A stretch of 64,000 nt of DNA from an uncultured Actinomycetes bacterium. GTDB lineage: Bacteria > Actinomycetota > Coriobacteriia > Coriobacteriales > Atopobiaceae. The stretch spans positions 60,188 to 124,187 of the forward strand of contig OMWE01000012.1 of NCBI GenBank assembly GCA_900314685.1. The letters are read 5' to 3'. This document shows, one piece after another, positions 1-7,186 of the stretch. The position numbers and the translations under genes are program-made. The notes under the pieces were generated by a model that saw only the letters and a program-made list of their open reading frames with translations, had not been told where the DNA came from and did not search any database. Positions within the stretch are counted from its first letter, which is position 1, and each line of letters begins with the position of its first letter.

Positions 1-32
1 TCGCGATAGACGATCTTACTGCGTGCTTTCTC

Positions 33-341
33 TTAATCGTTACAGTACGACTCGTTGATTTCTTGGTGGAGTGCCTCGAGATTGTCGAACAGCTCAGGCG
101 ACTTCTCTATCCCGTCCTCGAACTGGCGAACAGTTATGCCGAGCTTTTTCATCTCTCGCTTGATCTTGTTAATGAGCCTTAGCCCATCGTCGTCGACGTA
201 GTCGCAGACGAAGAGATACTCGTCACTCGCAGCTCTTGACTTGATGTCGGCTAAGGAGAGCCCTGTCAGCTTCTTGATGACCATGCAGGCCTTGGCGGGA
301 ACATCGCCTACCGGGAGCTTGATTGCCAGGGTATTTTCCAT
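33..341 (-). CDS. Small protein with L7/L12-like helical pattern, possible partner of the HNH protein
   Basis: Encodes 102 residues and is the last gene of a three-gene minus-strand cassette, 11 bases after the HNH-nuclease gene. A strong AGGAGG ribosome site precedes the ATG. The segment around residues 14-36 (VPAKACMVIKKLTGLSL) followed by a second helix near 57-70 recalls the C-terminal domain of ribosomal protein L7/L12 (pattern: helix, TGL, helix). This is a resemblance seen by eye, not a tested match. There is no signal peptide or membrane segment. Position directly after a toxin-type nuclease is typical of immunity proteins, so an inhibitor of the HNH protein is the leading hypothesis. 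Function is otherwise unknown. Confidence 0.6.
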   Translation of the reverse strand: MENTLAIKLPVGDVPAKACMVIKKLTGLSLADIKSRAASDEYLFVCDYVDDDGLRLINKIKREMKKLGITVRQFEDGIEKSPELFDNLEALHQEINESYCND

Positions 342-352
342 ATCAAAGCCTC

Positions 353-892
353 CTAGAATTCGTTGATTTGTCGGATACGCCTGCCGGGGCGATTTTTCAT
401 GTAGGATCCGCCGTGCCAGCCCATTCGGTGCTCGAGGTGTGTCGCTGGATATATTACCTCGCCCCTATTTGCGAGGTGTGGGAACCTAGCGACACTGTAT
501 GTGTGATGCGCTTCCATGGGCCTACCGTTGTACCTCGGCGTTTTACCGGAGAGGATTGCTAGGCGCTGTTCGGCGTTCCAGTTTCGGGTGCCCTTCTCAC
601 CACGCTCTAAACGGTTGCGTTCCTGTTTCCAGAAGAGCTTGACCCCGCTTTTCCTGCGCTTCGCGAAGCGCTTGTCCCACATGTAGCGTCTGTACTCCTC
701 ACGAGTAGCGGTACGGTGGCGCACCTTTTGAGCTAACGAGCGGCGTTGCTTTGTGCTAAGCTGCCTCTGGCTCGTGGGATGCTCATTGAGGTCTAAACCA
801 GAGACCCGGGAGGCTATGAGGCTTTCGGCGTCTCCGCGGAAGGCGAGGTCGCCTTTCGTTCCGTGGAAAAGACCGGATGCGGGTTTAGACAT
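353..892 (-). CDS. HNH/endonuclease VII-type nuclease (toxin-domain family), stand-alone
   Basis: A 179-residue basic protein. The C-terminal third (about 112-170) carries the pattern of polymorphic-toxin HNH/Endo VII nucleases: KTPRYNG, then AHH at 128-130, then GEVIYPATHLEHRMGWHGG with His152, His155 and His160 as likely metal or catalytic residues. The N-terminal start MSKPASGLFHGTKGD resembles the segment found just before such domains in larger secreted toxins, but here there is no signal peptide, RHS, LXG or other delivery domain. The start codon overlaps the end of the upstream DUF4417 gene by 8 bases, so the genes are translationally coupled. Predicted activity is DNA or RNA cleavage. 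Whether it acts inside the cell, as defence or toxin-antitoxin, or is a released cassette tip cannot be told from sequence. Confidence 0.75.
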   Translation of the reverse strand: MSKPASGLFHGTKGDLAFRGDAESLIASRVSGLDLNEHPTSQRQLSTKQRRSLAQKVRHRTATREEYRRYMWDKRFAKRRKSGVKLFWKQERNRLERGEKGTRNWNAEQRLAILSGKTPRYNGRPMEAHHTYSVARFPHLANRGEVIYPATHLEHRMGWHGGSYMKNRPGRRIRQINEF

Positions 893-1622
893 ATTTTTTC
901 CCGCCGTTCTTGAAGTAGGAACAGGTATCGCCGTCGAATTGAGTTACGGCAACTCCTCCAGCTCTTATTTCCTCGAAGATGGGGTAGTTCGTGGACCCGA
1001 CTATTACGAGCGACCTGGGGCGCTTGATCTCGACCAGCTTTCTCAGCCCGTTATCGAAGACTGGGCGATTCTCTAGCCTGGTAAGCCCACTGCCTACTAC
1101 ACCGATGCTGAGTACGCTGTTCTCGGGGAGACCGTCAAAGCAATAGCTCCACGTCTCTCGGGTGCCCCAGCGAGCGTTGACGATGGTCGGTATTCCACGC
1201 TGGATTGCGCCGTGCTCGATGACGCGCATCTTGTGGAACTGGATTCGTTTCACGGGCTCAGGGAAGTCTGCGTGGGTGCTGAAATCAACGCCTAGGATTC
1301 CTTCAAAGTGAGAGGCAACCTCGTAGAAGAACCTCCACCGTCTCCAGATTCCTTCGCGCTCACCTGCAAATTTTTGATCGTCAATGTAGCAGTGGATGAA
1401 TGCGTGGACATGGTATGAGCGCTCGCCTCTCGCGATGCTGTCCTTGTGGATGCGCTTCGCATCTCGCCAAGAGATGACGGCCGTCGGAAGTCGCACAGCC
1501 GTTGAACGGACTTGCGGGTTGTCTAGCTCGGTCCAGTCCGCTTCCTCATAGAGCTCCGAGTTCCATAGGTCTATTAGCCCTCTGCGTGAGCTTCTGTTGC
1601 AGCCAGAGGTCAGGTGTTCCAT
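885..1622 (-). CDS. DUF4417-family protein
   Basis: Encodes 245 residues and heads the minus-strand cassette. The family signs I recognise are the RSTAVRLPTAVISW stretch in the first third, a region of alternating aromatic and charged residues, and a C-terminal half with WGTRETWSYCFDG followed by SVLSIGVVGSGL. DUF4417 proteins are known mainly from phages and integrative elements, and their biochemical role is not established. There is no signal peptide or transmembrane segment. Its stop codon lies inside the start of the HNH gene, so the two are probably made together. It could be a regulator, nickase-like or recombination-related protein, but nothing in the sequence decides this. Confidence 0.7.
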   Translation of the reverse strand: MEHLTSGCNRSSRRGLIDLWNSELYEEADWTELDNPQVRSTAVRLPTAVISWRDAKRIHKDSIARGERSYHVHAFIHCYIDDQKFAGEREGIWRRWRFFYEVASHFEGILGVDFSTHADFPEPVKRIQFHKMRVIEHGAIQRGIPTIVNARWGTRETWSYCFDGLPENSVLSIGVVGSGLTRLENRPVFDNGLRKLVEIKRPRSLVIVGSTNYPIFEEIRAGGVAVTQFDGDTCSYFKNGGKKYV

Positions 1623-1720
1623 ACCTTCCTCCTTTTCTTTTCCAACGGGTATCTACAGTCCCGCCTGCGCCGCTGGAGCCGCAGCTTCGAGACGGTCCCA
1701 TGCTCGTTTTGAAGCTCAAT

Positions 1721-1750
1721 TTGTTCGGCTCCGATCAGTTGATGTATAGT
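1721..1750 (+). promoter_or_regulatory. Probable sigma-70-type promoter of the macro/TIR operon
   Basis: TTGTTC at 1721-1726 and TATAGT at 1745-1750 are 18 bases apart. They lie 40 bases before the TTG start at 1790. The short direct repeats of GTTGTC just downstream could be an operator. Confidence 0.5.
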
Positions 1751-1789
1751 TGTCAAGAGTTGTCGAAAATTAAAAAATGAGGAGGTAGA

Positions 1790-2884
1790 TTGCTTAACCT
1801 TTCGACTTTGGTGCGCGTCGCAAAGAGATACGCATATAACCCATCGATGCAGAACGAGAGGTTTATCAATGCACTTCTAGAGCCATATGTGACGGCTGCC
1901 AAAGTAACGGGTAGGGGAGGCTTTGACTTCTACTTGGATAAATACAGGACGAGTAAGATTCTCGCCGGTAAAGTCGATACACCCCTTGCCCTTAAGAACG
2001 TGCGACTGCAACACGGTCTCGAGGAACGCGTGGCGAGGGAATGTGCTGTCCTGTTCGATGAGACATTGGACCCGTCCTTCTTTGAATTTATAAAAGCGGA
2101 TTTATCCTCATTGGTTGATGCGTCTGATTCGAGACAAGCGCAACTGAAGGAGCGTCTTTCTGACGCTCAGTCGCCAGAGTCCCTTATGGCGACTGCCCTT
2201 ATCGGGGCAATCGGAGCAAGGAATATCAGAGACGATGGGGCCTGCTTCTGGAAGAAGGGGCCAGGCTCTCTTTGCTGGAAGTGCGGAGATTTGCTCCACT
2301 ACGGGTTCGCTAACAGGAAGAAAGCTCGGAACTTAGTCGCCATTCCCGTTGACTGTACGTTCAAGACGCATGTAACTAGGGATTACGAGTGCGTCACGAT
2401 TAAAGAGGTATCGGAACGAAGCGTGCACGGACAGTGGCTTACGAGGATGGCGCAATCGGGAGTCCTCGAAGACGATTTAAAGGAAAGGATTACTAATGTG
2501 CTCAGATCGTCCGGCGTTACCGATTATAGAGAGGGGGATTCATGCCCACGCGGAACCGTGGTCGCGATAGATGCGAATAGGGCAACCTACCTCTTGCTCG
2601 CCGTAACACGGTTCAACGAAAGAGGCATGTCGGAAGCGACGGCGGAGGAGGTCGAAGACTCTCTCAGGTCGCTCATGCGATACTACGACGAGAACGGTCA
2701 GGGTAACGATCTCTACCTCCCCCTGGTGGGTACGGGTCTCTCGAGGTCGAACATGGACAAAAGAGATTCTTTCGAGATGATACGACGCGTCGTCACCGAC
2801 TGCTCTTCTTTTGTGGGGGGCAAGGTGACTATTGTCGTATTGCCAGAGGACGCAGAAGAGATAGGGTTAATGAAAAGGGGGTGA
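1790..2884 (+). CDS. Macro-domain effector, ThsA/DUF6430-like, with uncharacterised N-terminal domain
   Basis: A 364-residue protein. Residues about 181-357 match the macro-like domain of Thoeris type II ThsA (DUF6430) in order: VAIPVDCTFKT (183-193), SVHGQW (211-216), a GTVVAID...YLLLAVTRF strand pair (about 255-276) and PLVGTGLSR (311-319). In known type II ThsA the macro domain follows two membrane helices and binds a TIR-made ADP-ribose conjugate. Here no membrane helix is visible. Residues 1-150 instead form a soluble, helix-rich segment (NERFINALLEPYV..., then DTPLALKNVR) joined by a Cys-containing linker (CFWKKGPGSLCWKCG). The start is TTG at 1790, chosen because AGGAGG lies 4 bases before it. 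The stop is one base from the next gene. Likely role: effector that senses the TIR product and blocks phage growth. Confidence 0.75.
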   Translation: MLNLSTLVRVAKRYAYNPSMQNERFINALLEPYVTAAKVTGRGGFDFYLDKYRTSKILAGKVDTPLALKNVRLQHGLEERVARECAVLFDETLDPSFFEFIKADLSSLVDASDSRQAQLKERLSDAQSPESLMATALIGAIGARNIRDDGACFWKKGPGSLCWKCGDLLHYGFANRKKARNLVAIPVDCTFKTHVTRDYECVTIKEVSERSVHGQWLTRMAQSGVLEDDLKERITNVLRSSGVTDYREGDSCPRGTVVAIDANRATYLLLAVTRFNERGMSEATAEEVEDSLRSLMRYYDENGQGNDLYLPLVGTGLSRSNMDKRDSFEMIRRVVTDCSSFVGGKVTIVVLPEDAEEIGLMKRG

Positions 2885-2885
2885 C

Positions 2886-3434
2886 ATGCCATATCGCAAC
2901 GGGAATTATGCCGCGTTCTACGTGGACGAACCCTTTTATGAGGGAAACCTTGGGTCATACTCAGCCCACGACTTCTGCTATTACCAAATGCTTCGCATGT
3001 GGAAAGGTGGCGACTCAAGTTTTCCGTTTAATGACTCTCATATGAAGAACTACAACGTTCGTGACGGGAGCAATTGGGAACACACGTTGAAACCACGCCT
3101 TAGAGAGAGGCTTAGAAATTCGAAGAATATCATTCTGTTCCTCAGCTCATGTACTAAGGCTAGCGTCGCCTTGACTGAAGAGATTAAGTACGGGATTCTC
3201 TCTCAAGGACTGCCTGTGATTGTTGTGTATCCCGAATTCAATCCGATTCTAGTCGATGGGGCGTTTGACAATAGGGTGTACGGACTGTGGGATAGACTTC
3301 CCGCATTCGGCGATAATATGGATCTGGTCCCCACCCTGCACATACCGATGACAAGGGAGCGGATTCGCACCGCCTTGAGTAGTCCGAACTACATGGTGCA
3401 GTCCATGACGACGGCAGGTTGCTACAGACTTTAA
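2886..3434 (+). CDS. TIR-like protein, ThsB-type
   Basis: A 182-residue protein. The N-terminal part (YAAFYVDEPF, then SAHDFCYYQMLRMWKGG at 26-42 and FNDSHMKN near 48-55) and the following RERLRNSKNIILFLS strand with LTEEI (Glu98/Glu99 as the likely catalytic glutamate) match the TIR-like fold of Thoeris ThsB proteins. Such enzymes use NAD+ to make a cyclic or histidine-linked ADP-ribose signal when phage is sensed. The C-terminal 60 residues are variable, as expected for a sensor region. It starts one base after the macro gene, in the usual ThsA-ThsB order. No signal peptide is seen. An alternative is a plain NADase, but the macro partner favours signalling. Confidence 0.75.
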   Translation: MPYRNGNYAAFYVDEPFYEGNLGSYSAHDFCYYQMLRMWKGGDSSFPFNDSHMKNYNVRDGSNWEHTLKPRLRERLRNSKNIILFLSSCTKASVALTEEIKYGILSQGLPVIVVYPEFNPILVDGAFDNRVYGLWDRLPAFGDNMDLVPTLHIPMTRERIRTALSSPNYMVQSMTTAGCYRL

Positions 3435-4020
3435 GGAATGGTCAAGCTGCGATGTCTTTGTAACTCGGCCCTTTAAGGCTGCTTAAATGCTGATGTTGCG
3501 GGTGTCAAAGTCGCCCTTATGACACAGCCGTCGTATCGGACGACAGCTTGGGAGAGATGGGGAGTGCTACCATACAACCGGAAAGGGGAGCTGGGGATAT
3601 GGCCCGGCTGAGAGGGATGGCCCAACCATCCGACCCATCAACCTGATCTGGGTAATGCGCATTACCCGACTATGTATTTCAGCCGCAGGTAGAGCGGCTA
3701 TTATTATGCGGAATCCAACGCAGTCCCGAAAGGGTGTCCCAAACAGTCCTAGGGGCAGGTTTTTGCCTGATGGGAGGGCATGCGGCGAATCGGCGAGCGG
3801 TTGCCTTCTCTCATGATGGGCTCCCGCCCGTCCTCCGCGGTTCGCAGGCCTCATGTGGGCTTGCCGCTACGCGAGCAGCTCGCCCTCCACCCAGTCTTGC
3901 AGTTCGAAGACACCCTCGTCATGACCAGCAACGCTTACCCACCGCTACCGCTCCGTCTAAGGCGTTTGCGAGCAAAACAACTCAACTGAAAACAATCTAG
4001 CGTTGGATCATCCATACCAC
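3435..4020. other. Intergenic stretch with decayed riboswitch and no convincing gene
   Basis: About 590 bases between the TIR gene and the PadR promoter. Apart from the degenerate TPP element, it contains only short reading frames with no family resemblance, including a 36-codon frame from 3707 that ends in RACGESASGCLLS. A roughly 36-base stretch at 3766-3801 resembles 5463-5498, with GGCGAATCGGCGAGCGGT identical in both. Confidence 0.5.
3584..3667 (+). promoter_or_regulatory. Degenerate TPP riboswitch without a thiamine gene
   Basis: The aptamer cores are present: GGGGAGC near 3585, CTGAGAGGG at 3608-3616, and ACCTGATCTGGGTAATGC at 3641-3658. The usual 3' closing strand (CCAGCGTAGGGA in the two other copies of this window) is absent. 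In its place GGGTAATGC is followed by its exact complement GCATTACCC (3650-3667). No thiamine gene follows, so this is read as a remnant left by a rearrangement. Confidence 0.7.
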
Positions 4021-4063
4021 TTGACTGAATGCTATGCGTCGCATAGTATAAGAGCATACTATG
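4021..4063 (+). promoter_or_regulatory. Promoter with overlapping PadR-type operators
   Basis: TTGACT (4021-4026) and TAGTAT (4044-4049) are 17 bases apart. Two palindromes cover the core: CTATGCG-T-CGCATAG (4032-4046) and CATAGTAT-6-ATACTATG (4042-4063). ATGC/CATAGTAT-type dyads are typical of PadR operators, so autoregulation by the next gene is likely. Confidence 0.8.
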
Positions 4064-4095
4064 CAACACATAGTAATTGGAGAGGGAGGCGATCG

Positions 4096-4410
4096 GTGGA
4101 ACCGCAGTTCAAACGAGGATTCCTGGAAATGTGCGTGCTGGCGACGCTTGCGCACGGCGATTCGTATGGCTATCAGATCATCAAAGACATGCCGCAGGCG
4201 CTTGAGATGACCGAGTCGACCCTGTACCCCATCTTGCGGCGATTGAAGACGCAGGGTTCGCTGAGCGAGTACGCCCAAGAGCACGGGGGGCGCACGCGCA
4301 AGTACTACACCATAACCGAGCAAGGACGCCAGCAGCTGGCCGAATTCGCGCAGGAAGAGCAGGCCATTCAGGAGATTCTGGCATATGTGCTGAAAGGGGC
4401 AGCAAAGTGA
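4096..4410 (+). CDS. PadR-family transcriptional regulator
   Basis: A 104-residue winged-helix repressor. The family pattern is clear: QFKRGFLEMCVLATLAHGDSYGYQI, then ESTLYPILRRLKTQGSL as the recognition helix region, then RKYYTITEQGRQQL as the wing and C-terminal helix. This is the short, single-domain class (PadR subfamily 2) that usually controls a neighbouring membrane or transport gene. The GTG at 4096 is chosen because GAGAGGGAGG sits just before it and the PadR fold starts here; an upstream in-frame extension would read through the promoter. Its stop overlaps the GTG of the DUF1700 gene by 4 bases. The palindromes upstream are the probable operator. The inducer is unknown. Confidence 0.9.
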   Translation: MEPQFKRGFLEMCVLATLAHGDSYGYQIIKDMPQALEMTESTLYPILRRLKTQGSLSEYAQEHGGRTRKYYTITEQGRQQLAEFAQEEQAIQEILAYVLKGAAK

Positions 4411-5249
4411 ACAAGACCGATTTCATGCTGCAATTGAACAACGCTCTGCACAAGGCGCATGTCCCGCAGAACGAGGCGCGCGATGCCGTTCAGTTCTACG
4501 CGGAATGCGTGGACGAGCGCGTCGAGGACGGCGCCACGGAAGCCGAGGCCATCGAGGGGCTGGGGAGCATCGATTCCATCGTTGAGAGTGTCGTGGCCGA
4601 CTTGCCCAAAGCGGCGAGGGGAATCGGTCGCTTGGATTCGGGCAACAAGGCGTTGAAGGTGATCTTGCTGGTTCTGACGTTTCCCGTTTGGGGGAGCATC
4701 CTGGTCTCGCTCGCGCTCGTGGCCGCAGCGCTCATTGCGGTGCTCTGGTCGCTTTTGGCGGCAGCGGCAGCGCTTTGGATTGCCTGCATTACAGCAGGTC
4801 TCGCGGGTATTGCAGCGCTGGTACACGGCGCGGCGAACAGCGCTGGGCAGGCCGGTGCATTGGGCTTCGGCATCGGGATTGCGCTCTCCGGTTTGGCCGT
4901 TGTGCTGCTGCCGCTTATGGTGTGCGTGTGTCGATGGCTGGCGTTTGCCACGGTGCGGCTCAGCCTGTGGGTGTCGAGGCCATTCATGAAAGCAAGCACG
5001 TACGAGAAGGGCTCGGCGTTCGCCGCATGCGTGAAGGGCGGATGGCCGCACGTTCCGAGAACGCTGCTGGTCGTTGGCCTCGTGTTGCTCCTGCTGGGCG
5101 CTGCCGTGGCTCTGGCAGTGCTTGCGAGCTGCGGTTTTGAGCCGTGGACGCTCGCACAGGCGCCTTCGGTAAACCTGTTCGGTCAGGACGTGTACCTGTT
5201 CCATTGGGAGCCAGACGGAACCGTATTGTTCGTCGGCACGCTGTCTTAA
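4407..5249 (+). CDS. DUF1700-family membrane protein
   Basis: A 280-residue protein. Residues 1-75 form the DUF1700-type cytoplasmic helical region (FMLQLNNAL...QFYAECVDERVEDG...AIEGLGSIDSIVESV). Four or five hydrophobic segments follow between about 80 and 240 (for example LKVILLVLTFPVWGSILVSL and RTLLVVGLVLLLLGAAVALAVL). PadR-DUF1700 pairs are common in Firmicutes and Coriobacteria, often next to an adhesin-like DUF4097 gene, which is missing here. The GTG start overlaps the padR stop, so expression follows PadR control. A sensor of envelope stress is the usual guess for this family; the actual function is unknown. A strong hairpin terminator follows. Confidence 0.8.
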   Translation: MNKTDFMLQLNNALHKAHVPQNEARDAVQFYAECVDERVEDGATEAEAIEGLGSIDSIVESVVADLPKAARGIGRLDSGNKALKVILLVLTFPVWGSILVSLALVAAALIAVLWSLLAAAAALWIACITAGLAGIAALVHGAANSAGQAGALGFGIGIALSGLAVVLLPLMVCVCRWLAFATVRLSLWVSRPFMKASTYEKGSAFAACVKGGWPHVPRTLLVVGLVLLLLGAAVALAVLASCGFEPWTLAQAPSVNLFGQDVYLFHWEPDGTVLFVGTLS

Positions 5250-5287
5250 GCGTTACGGAACGCTTCTGCGTTGCGTCTTGAAACTCG

Positions 5288-5321
5288 GATCGCCCCGCCG
5301 CGCGTGCGTTGCGGGGCGATC
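5288..5321 (+). terminator. Hairpin terminator after the DUF1700 gene
   Basis: GATCGCCCCGC (5288-5298) pairs perfectly with GCGGGGCGATC (5311-5321) over a 12-base loop and is followed by TTCTGGTTC. The T tract is weak, but the stem is strong and well placed, 39 bases after the stop. Confidence 0.7.
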
Positions 5322-5342
5322 TTCTGGTTCGCGCAGCCAAAG

Positions 5343-5438
5343 CCCCACTTGCTGGGCGGCTGGCTTCCCAGTAAGTCGCATGCGGAGTCATTCGGGGACG
5401 CTGACCCCACTTGCTGGGCGGACGGCTTCCCAGCAAGT
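5343..5438. repeat. Two tandem hairpin repeats
   Basis: Two 34-base copies (5343-5376 and 5405-5438) start 62 bases apart and both begin CCCCACTTGCTGGGCGG. Each folds as ACTTGCTGGG with CCCAGYAAGT; the second has a perfect 10-bp stem and the first a single change. Role unknown. Confidence 0.7.
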
Positions 5439-5918
5439 CCACCCTGGGTAGCTTCCGGCAGGCCTGCCGGGAGCGTCCGTGGCGAATCGGCGAGCGGTAG
5501 GTCCCCGCCGAGCCGGCAATCCCAGGGTGATATTTGTGTCTACCCCCGAAAATAATCTGAGCCTAGAACCAGTCCCAATGGCGACCTGAGAGCCAAACGC
5601 CAGGGCCTGCCGAAACTCGCCTGCCTCCCAGGTGGCGAGGGAATGACCGAGCATGGATAGGCTGGAAGTGCACATAGGCTCTTTCCCTCTGGGGGCCATC
5701 TGATCGCTCTTGCAGCGAACGAGGGATGCCGTGTGTTGCCGGAACTGCCGGCGACGTCGCCATGCCGACGCTCGGTAGGGCCGCTTACGGCCACTTAGCG
5801 TGCCCCGCACCGCGCGGGCGAAACCACTCCTGCCCTATAACCGCCTCAACCGCGGTCGCACGAGTCCCCGACAGACCCCGTGCGTCCACGACAGTCCACC
5901 TGACTGACGGAGGCGCCC
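5439..5918. other. Non-coding stretch before the mobile-element genes
   Basis: I see no supportable gene here. Open frames on either strand lack start signals and family resemblance and are rich in Arg, Pro and Ser, as expected of GC-rich non-coding DNA. It contains the second copy of the 36-base similarity described for 3766-3801. It may include transfer or control sites of the element that follows. Confidence 0.4.
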
Positions 5919-6221
5919 ATGGCCCACCAGAGATACACCTACGGATTCACGGGGGAGGACGAGACCTCCCACCGCGAGGATCGCTTCTCCCCACAAAACG
6001 AGGCTGACTACGAGAGGCTCGCGCGCATCGCCGCCGCCGAGGCCGCAGGCACCGACCTGCTGCTCGACGTGAGGGACATCGAGCTCTACGCACACGTCTC
6101 GCGCAAGACCGTGTACCGCCTGGTCAGTCGGGGCGTCCTCAGGGAGAAGCGCATCGGCCGAAACATCCGCATCAGCAAGCGCGTCCTTGACTCCGTGCTA
6201 TCGCAGGGAATCGAGGGGTAG
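5919..6221 (+). CDS. Excisionase-type helix-turn-helix protein
   Basis: A 100-residue protein. The C-terminal half reads LLDVRDIELYAHVSRKTVYRLVSRGVLR followed by a short wing (EKRIGRNIRISKRVLD), the MerR/excisionase-like DNA-binding pattern of integrative-element proteins. The N-terminal 45 residues are polar and not recognisable. ATG at 5919 follows GACGGAGGCGCCC, an acceptable ribosome site. With the second HTH gene and the replication-type fragment downstream, it forms the control module typical of actinobacterial integrative elements. It probably directs excision or represses its own operon. The integrase expected next to it is found only as a fused fragment at 9924-11429. Confidence 0.7.
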   Translation: MAHQRYTYGFTGEDETSHREDRFSPQNEADYERLARIAAAEAAGTDLLLDVRDIELYAHVSRKTVYRLVSRGVLREKRIGRNIRISKRVLDSVLSQGIEG

Positions 6222-6378
6222 CGCCCATGTCCACCTCAGCGACGCAAGTCCTCTTGATCAGCCCGTCACGACCGACCATGTGCGGCCAGCCTCCGCAGCT
6301 CAAACACACCCGGCTGGTGACATCGAGACGGCGCTTCGGCGGCTGGTCGAATCCACCGCAAGGTAGGAGGAGACAGTC

Positions 6379-6657
6379 ATGATCGACGAGGGCAAGAGCA
6401 CGCAGCTGAGCCCCATCTACGTGTGGGCTATAGCCGAGGAATACTTCAGCATCACGCAGACCTGCCAGCTCCTGCGCATCAACGCACGCAGGATTAGGCA
6501 ATTCGTTGCGCAAGACGACGACCCCATGCCCTTCCGCTGCTTCCCTGGGCAGCAGAGGGGAGCCTTCATCCACAAGGACGACCTGCGGGAATGGCTCCAG
6601 CGAAACACCGTGATGCTGCATGACGAGAAGACGTTCCATGAGCCGCCAGAACCATAA
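6379..6657 (+). CDS. Second helix-turn-helix element protein
   Basis: A 92-residue protein with VWAIAEEYFSITQTCQLLRINARRIRQFVAQ, a helix-turn-helix followed by RCFPGQQRGAFIHKDDLREWLQR, which looks like the wing and last helix of MerR/excisionase-like proteins. A clear AGGAGGAG ribosome site precedes the ATG. The 157 bases before it hold no gene. Its 3' end overlaps the start of the truncated replication-type gene by 20 bases, so the two were co-translated in the intact element. It is likely a DNA-binding control protein of the integrative element; its site and partner are unknown. Confidence 0.65.
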   Translation: MIDEGKSTQLSPIYVWAIAEEYFSITQTCQLLRINARRIRQFVAQDDDPMPFRCFPGQQRGAFIHKDDLREWLQRNTVMLHDEKTFHEPPEP

Positions 6658-7129
6658 GGCCAAGGGCAACGGGAAGGCGGCTGAGTACGTGAAGGTCTAC
6701 CGGTTCATGACCGAGGGGATGGGGCTCCAAGGGACGCTGCTGCTCGTCTACGCGCGCATCTTCGGCTTCTGCAAGGAGACGGGCGGCTCCTTCTGGGAGA
6801 GCAGGCGCGGCACCGCCGAGTTCCTGGGAATCAGCGTGCGCCAGGTCAACAGGGACATGAGGAAACTCGAGGAGATGCTCCCCAGCCGCCGATCGGCTGT
6901 TCAAGCTCCCCGCCATTCGCAACCCGGGCGTAAGTACGGTTATAAAAACATTACTCGATTATGGGCATGCCGCCAGTTATCTGCAGAAGGGCAACGCCAT
7001 TGCGCTTTTCGGGTTTTGCGCGTACTCGCGGAGGCGGCCGAGCATGTTCGGCAGAGCGCACGGCTGACTCTCGTTGCGGCTCATACGGCGCAACCATTGG
7101 CAAGTCATCGAATTATCCTTTATAATTAA
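6638..7129 (+). pseudogene. Truncated replication/helix-turn-helix gene of an integrative element
   Basis: Starts at ATG 6638 inside the previous gene. The first 80 or so residues look genuine: GKAAEYVKVYRFMTEGMGL, then LLVYARIFGFCKETGGSFWES, then a helix-turn-helix TAEFLGISVRQVNRDMRKLEE. This is the N-terminal pattern of plasmid or element replication-initiation-type proteins. After about base 6885 the frame runs on for 80 codons with no sensible composition into the promoter region of the surface-protein gene. The family is normally several hundred residues long, so the gene appears cut by a deletion whose right edge is near 6885. Function is presumably lost. Confidence 0.6.
7097..7126 (+). 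promoter_or_regulatory. Promoter of the LPRTG surface-protein gene
   Basis: TTGGCA (7097-7102) and a consensus TATAAT (7121-7126) lie 18 bases apart, 60 bases before the start codon. Confidence 0.75.
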
Positions 7130-7186
7130 TACTGCTTTTCTTGCAAATGCACCTTAAACAGATAGCGAATAGCGAGGTATCTTGAG

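Noticed and set aside
3734..4000. 88-residue frame downstream of the decayed riboswitch
   Set aside because: Overlapping frames of equal length, low-complexity composition and no ribosome site; not supportable as a thiamine-related gene.
5388..5810. 140-residue minus-strand frame rich in Arg and Pro
   Set aside because: No start signal, several equally long frames on the same stretch and no family resemblance.
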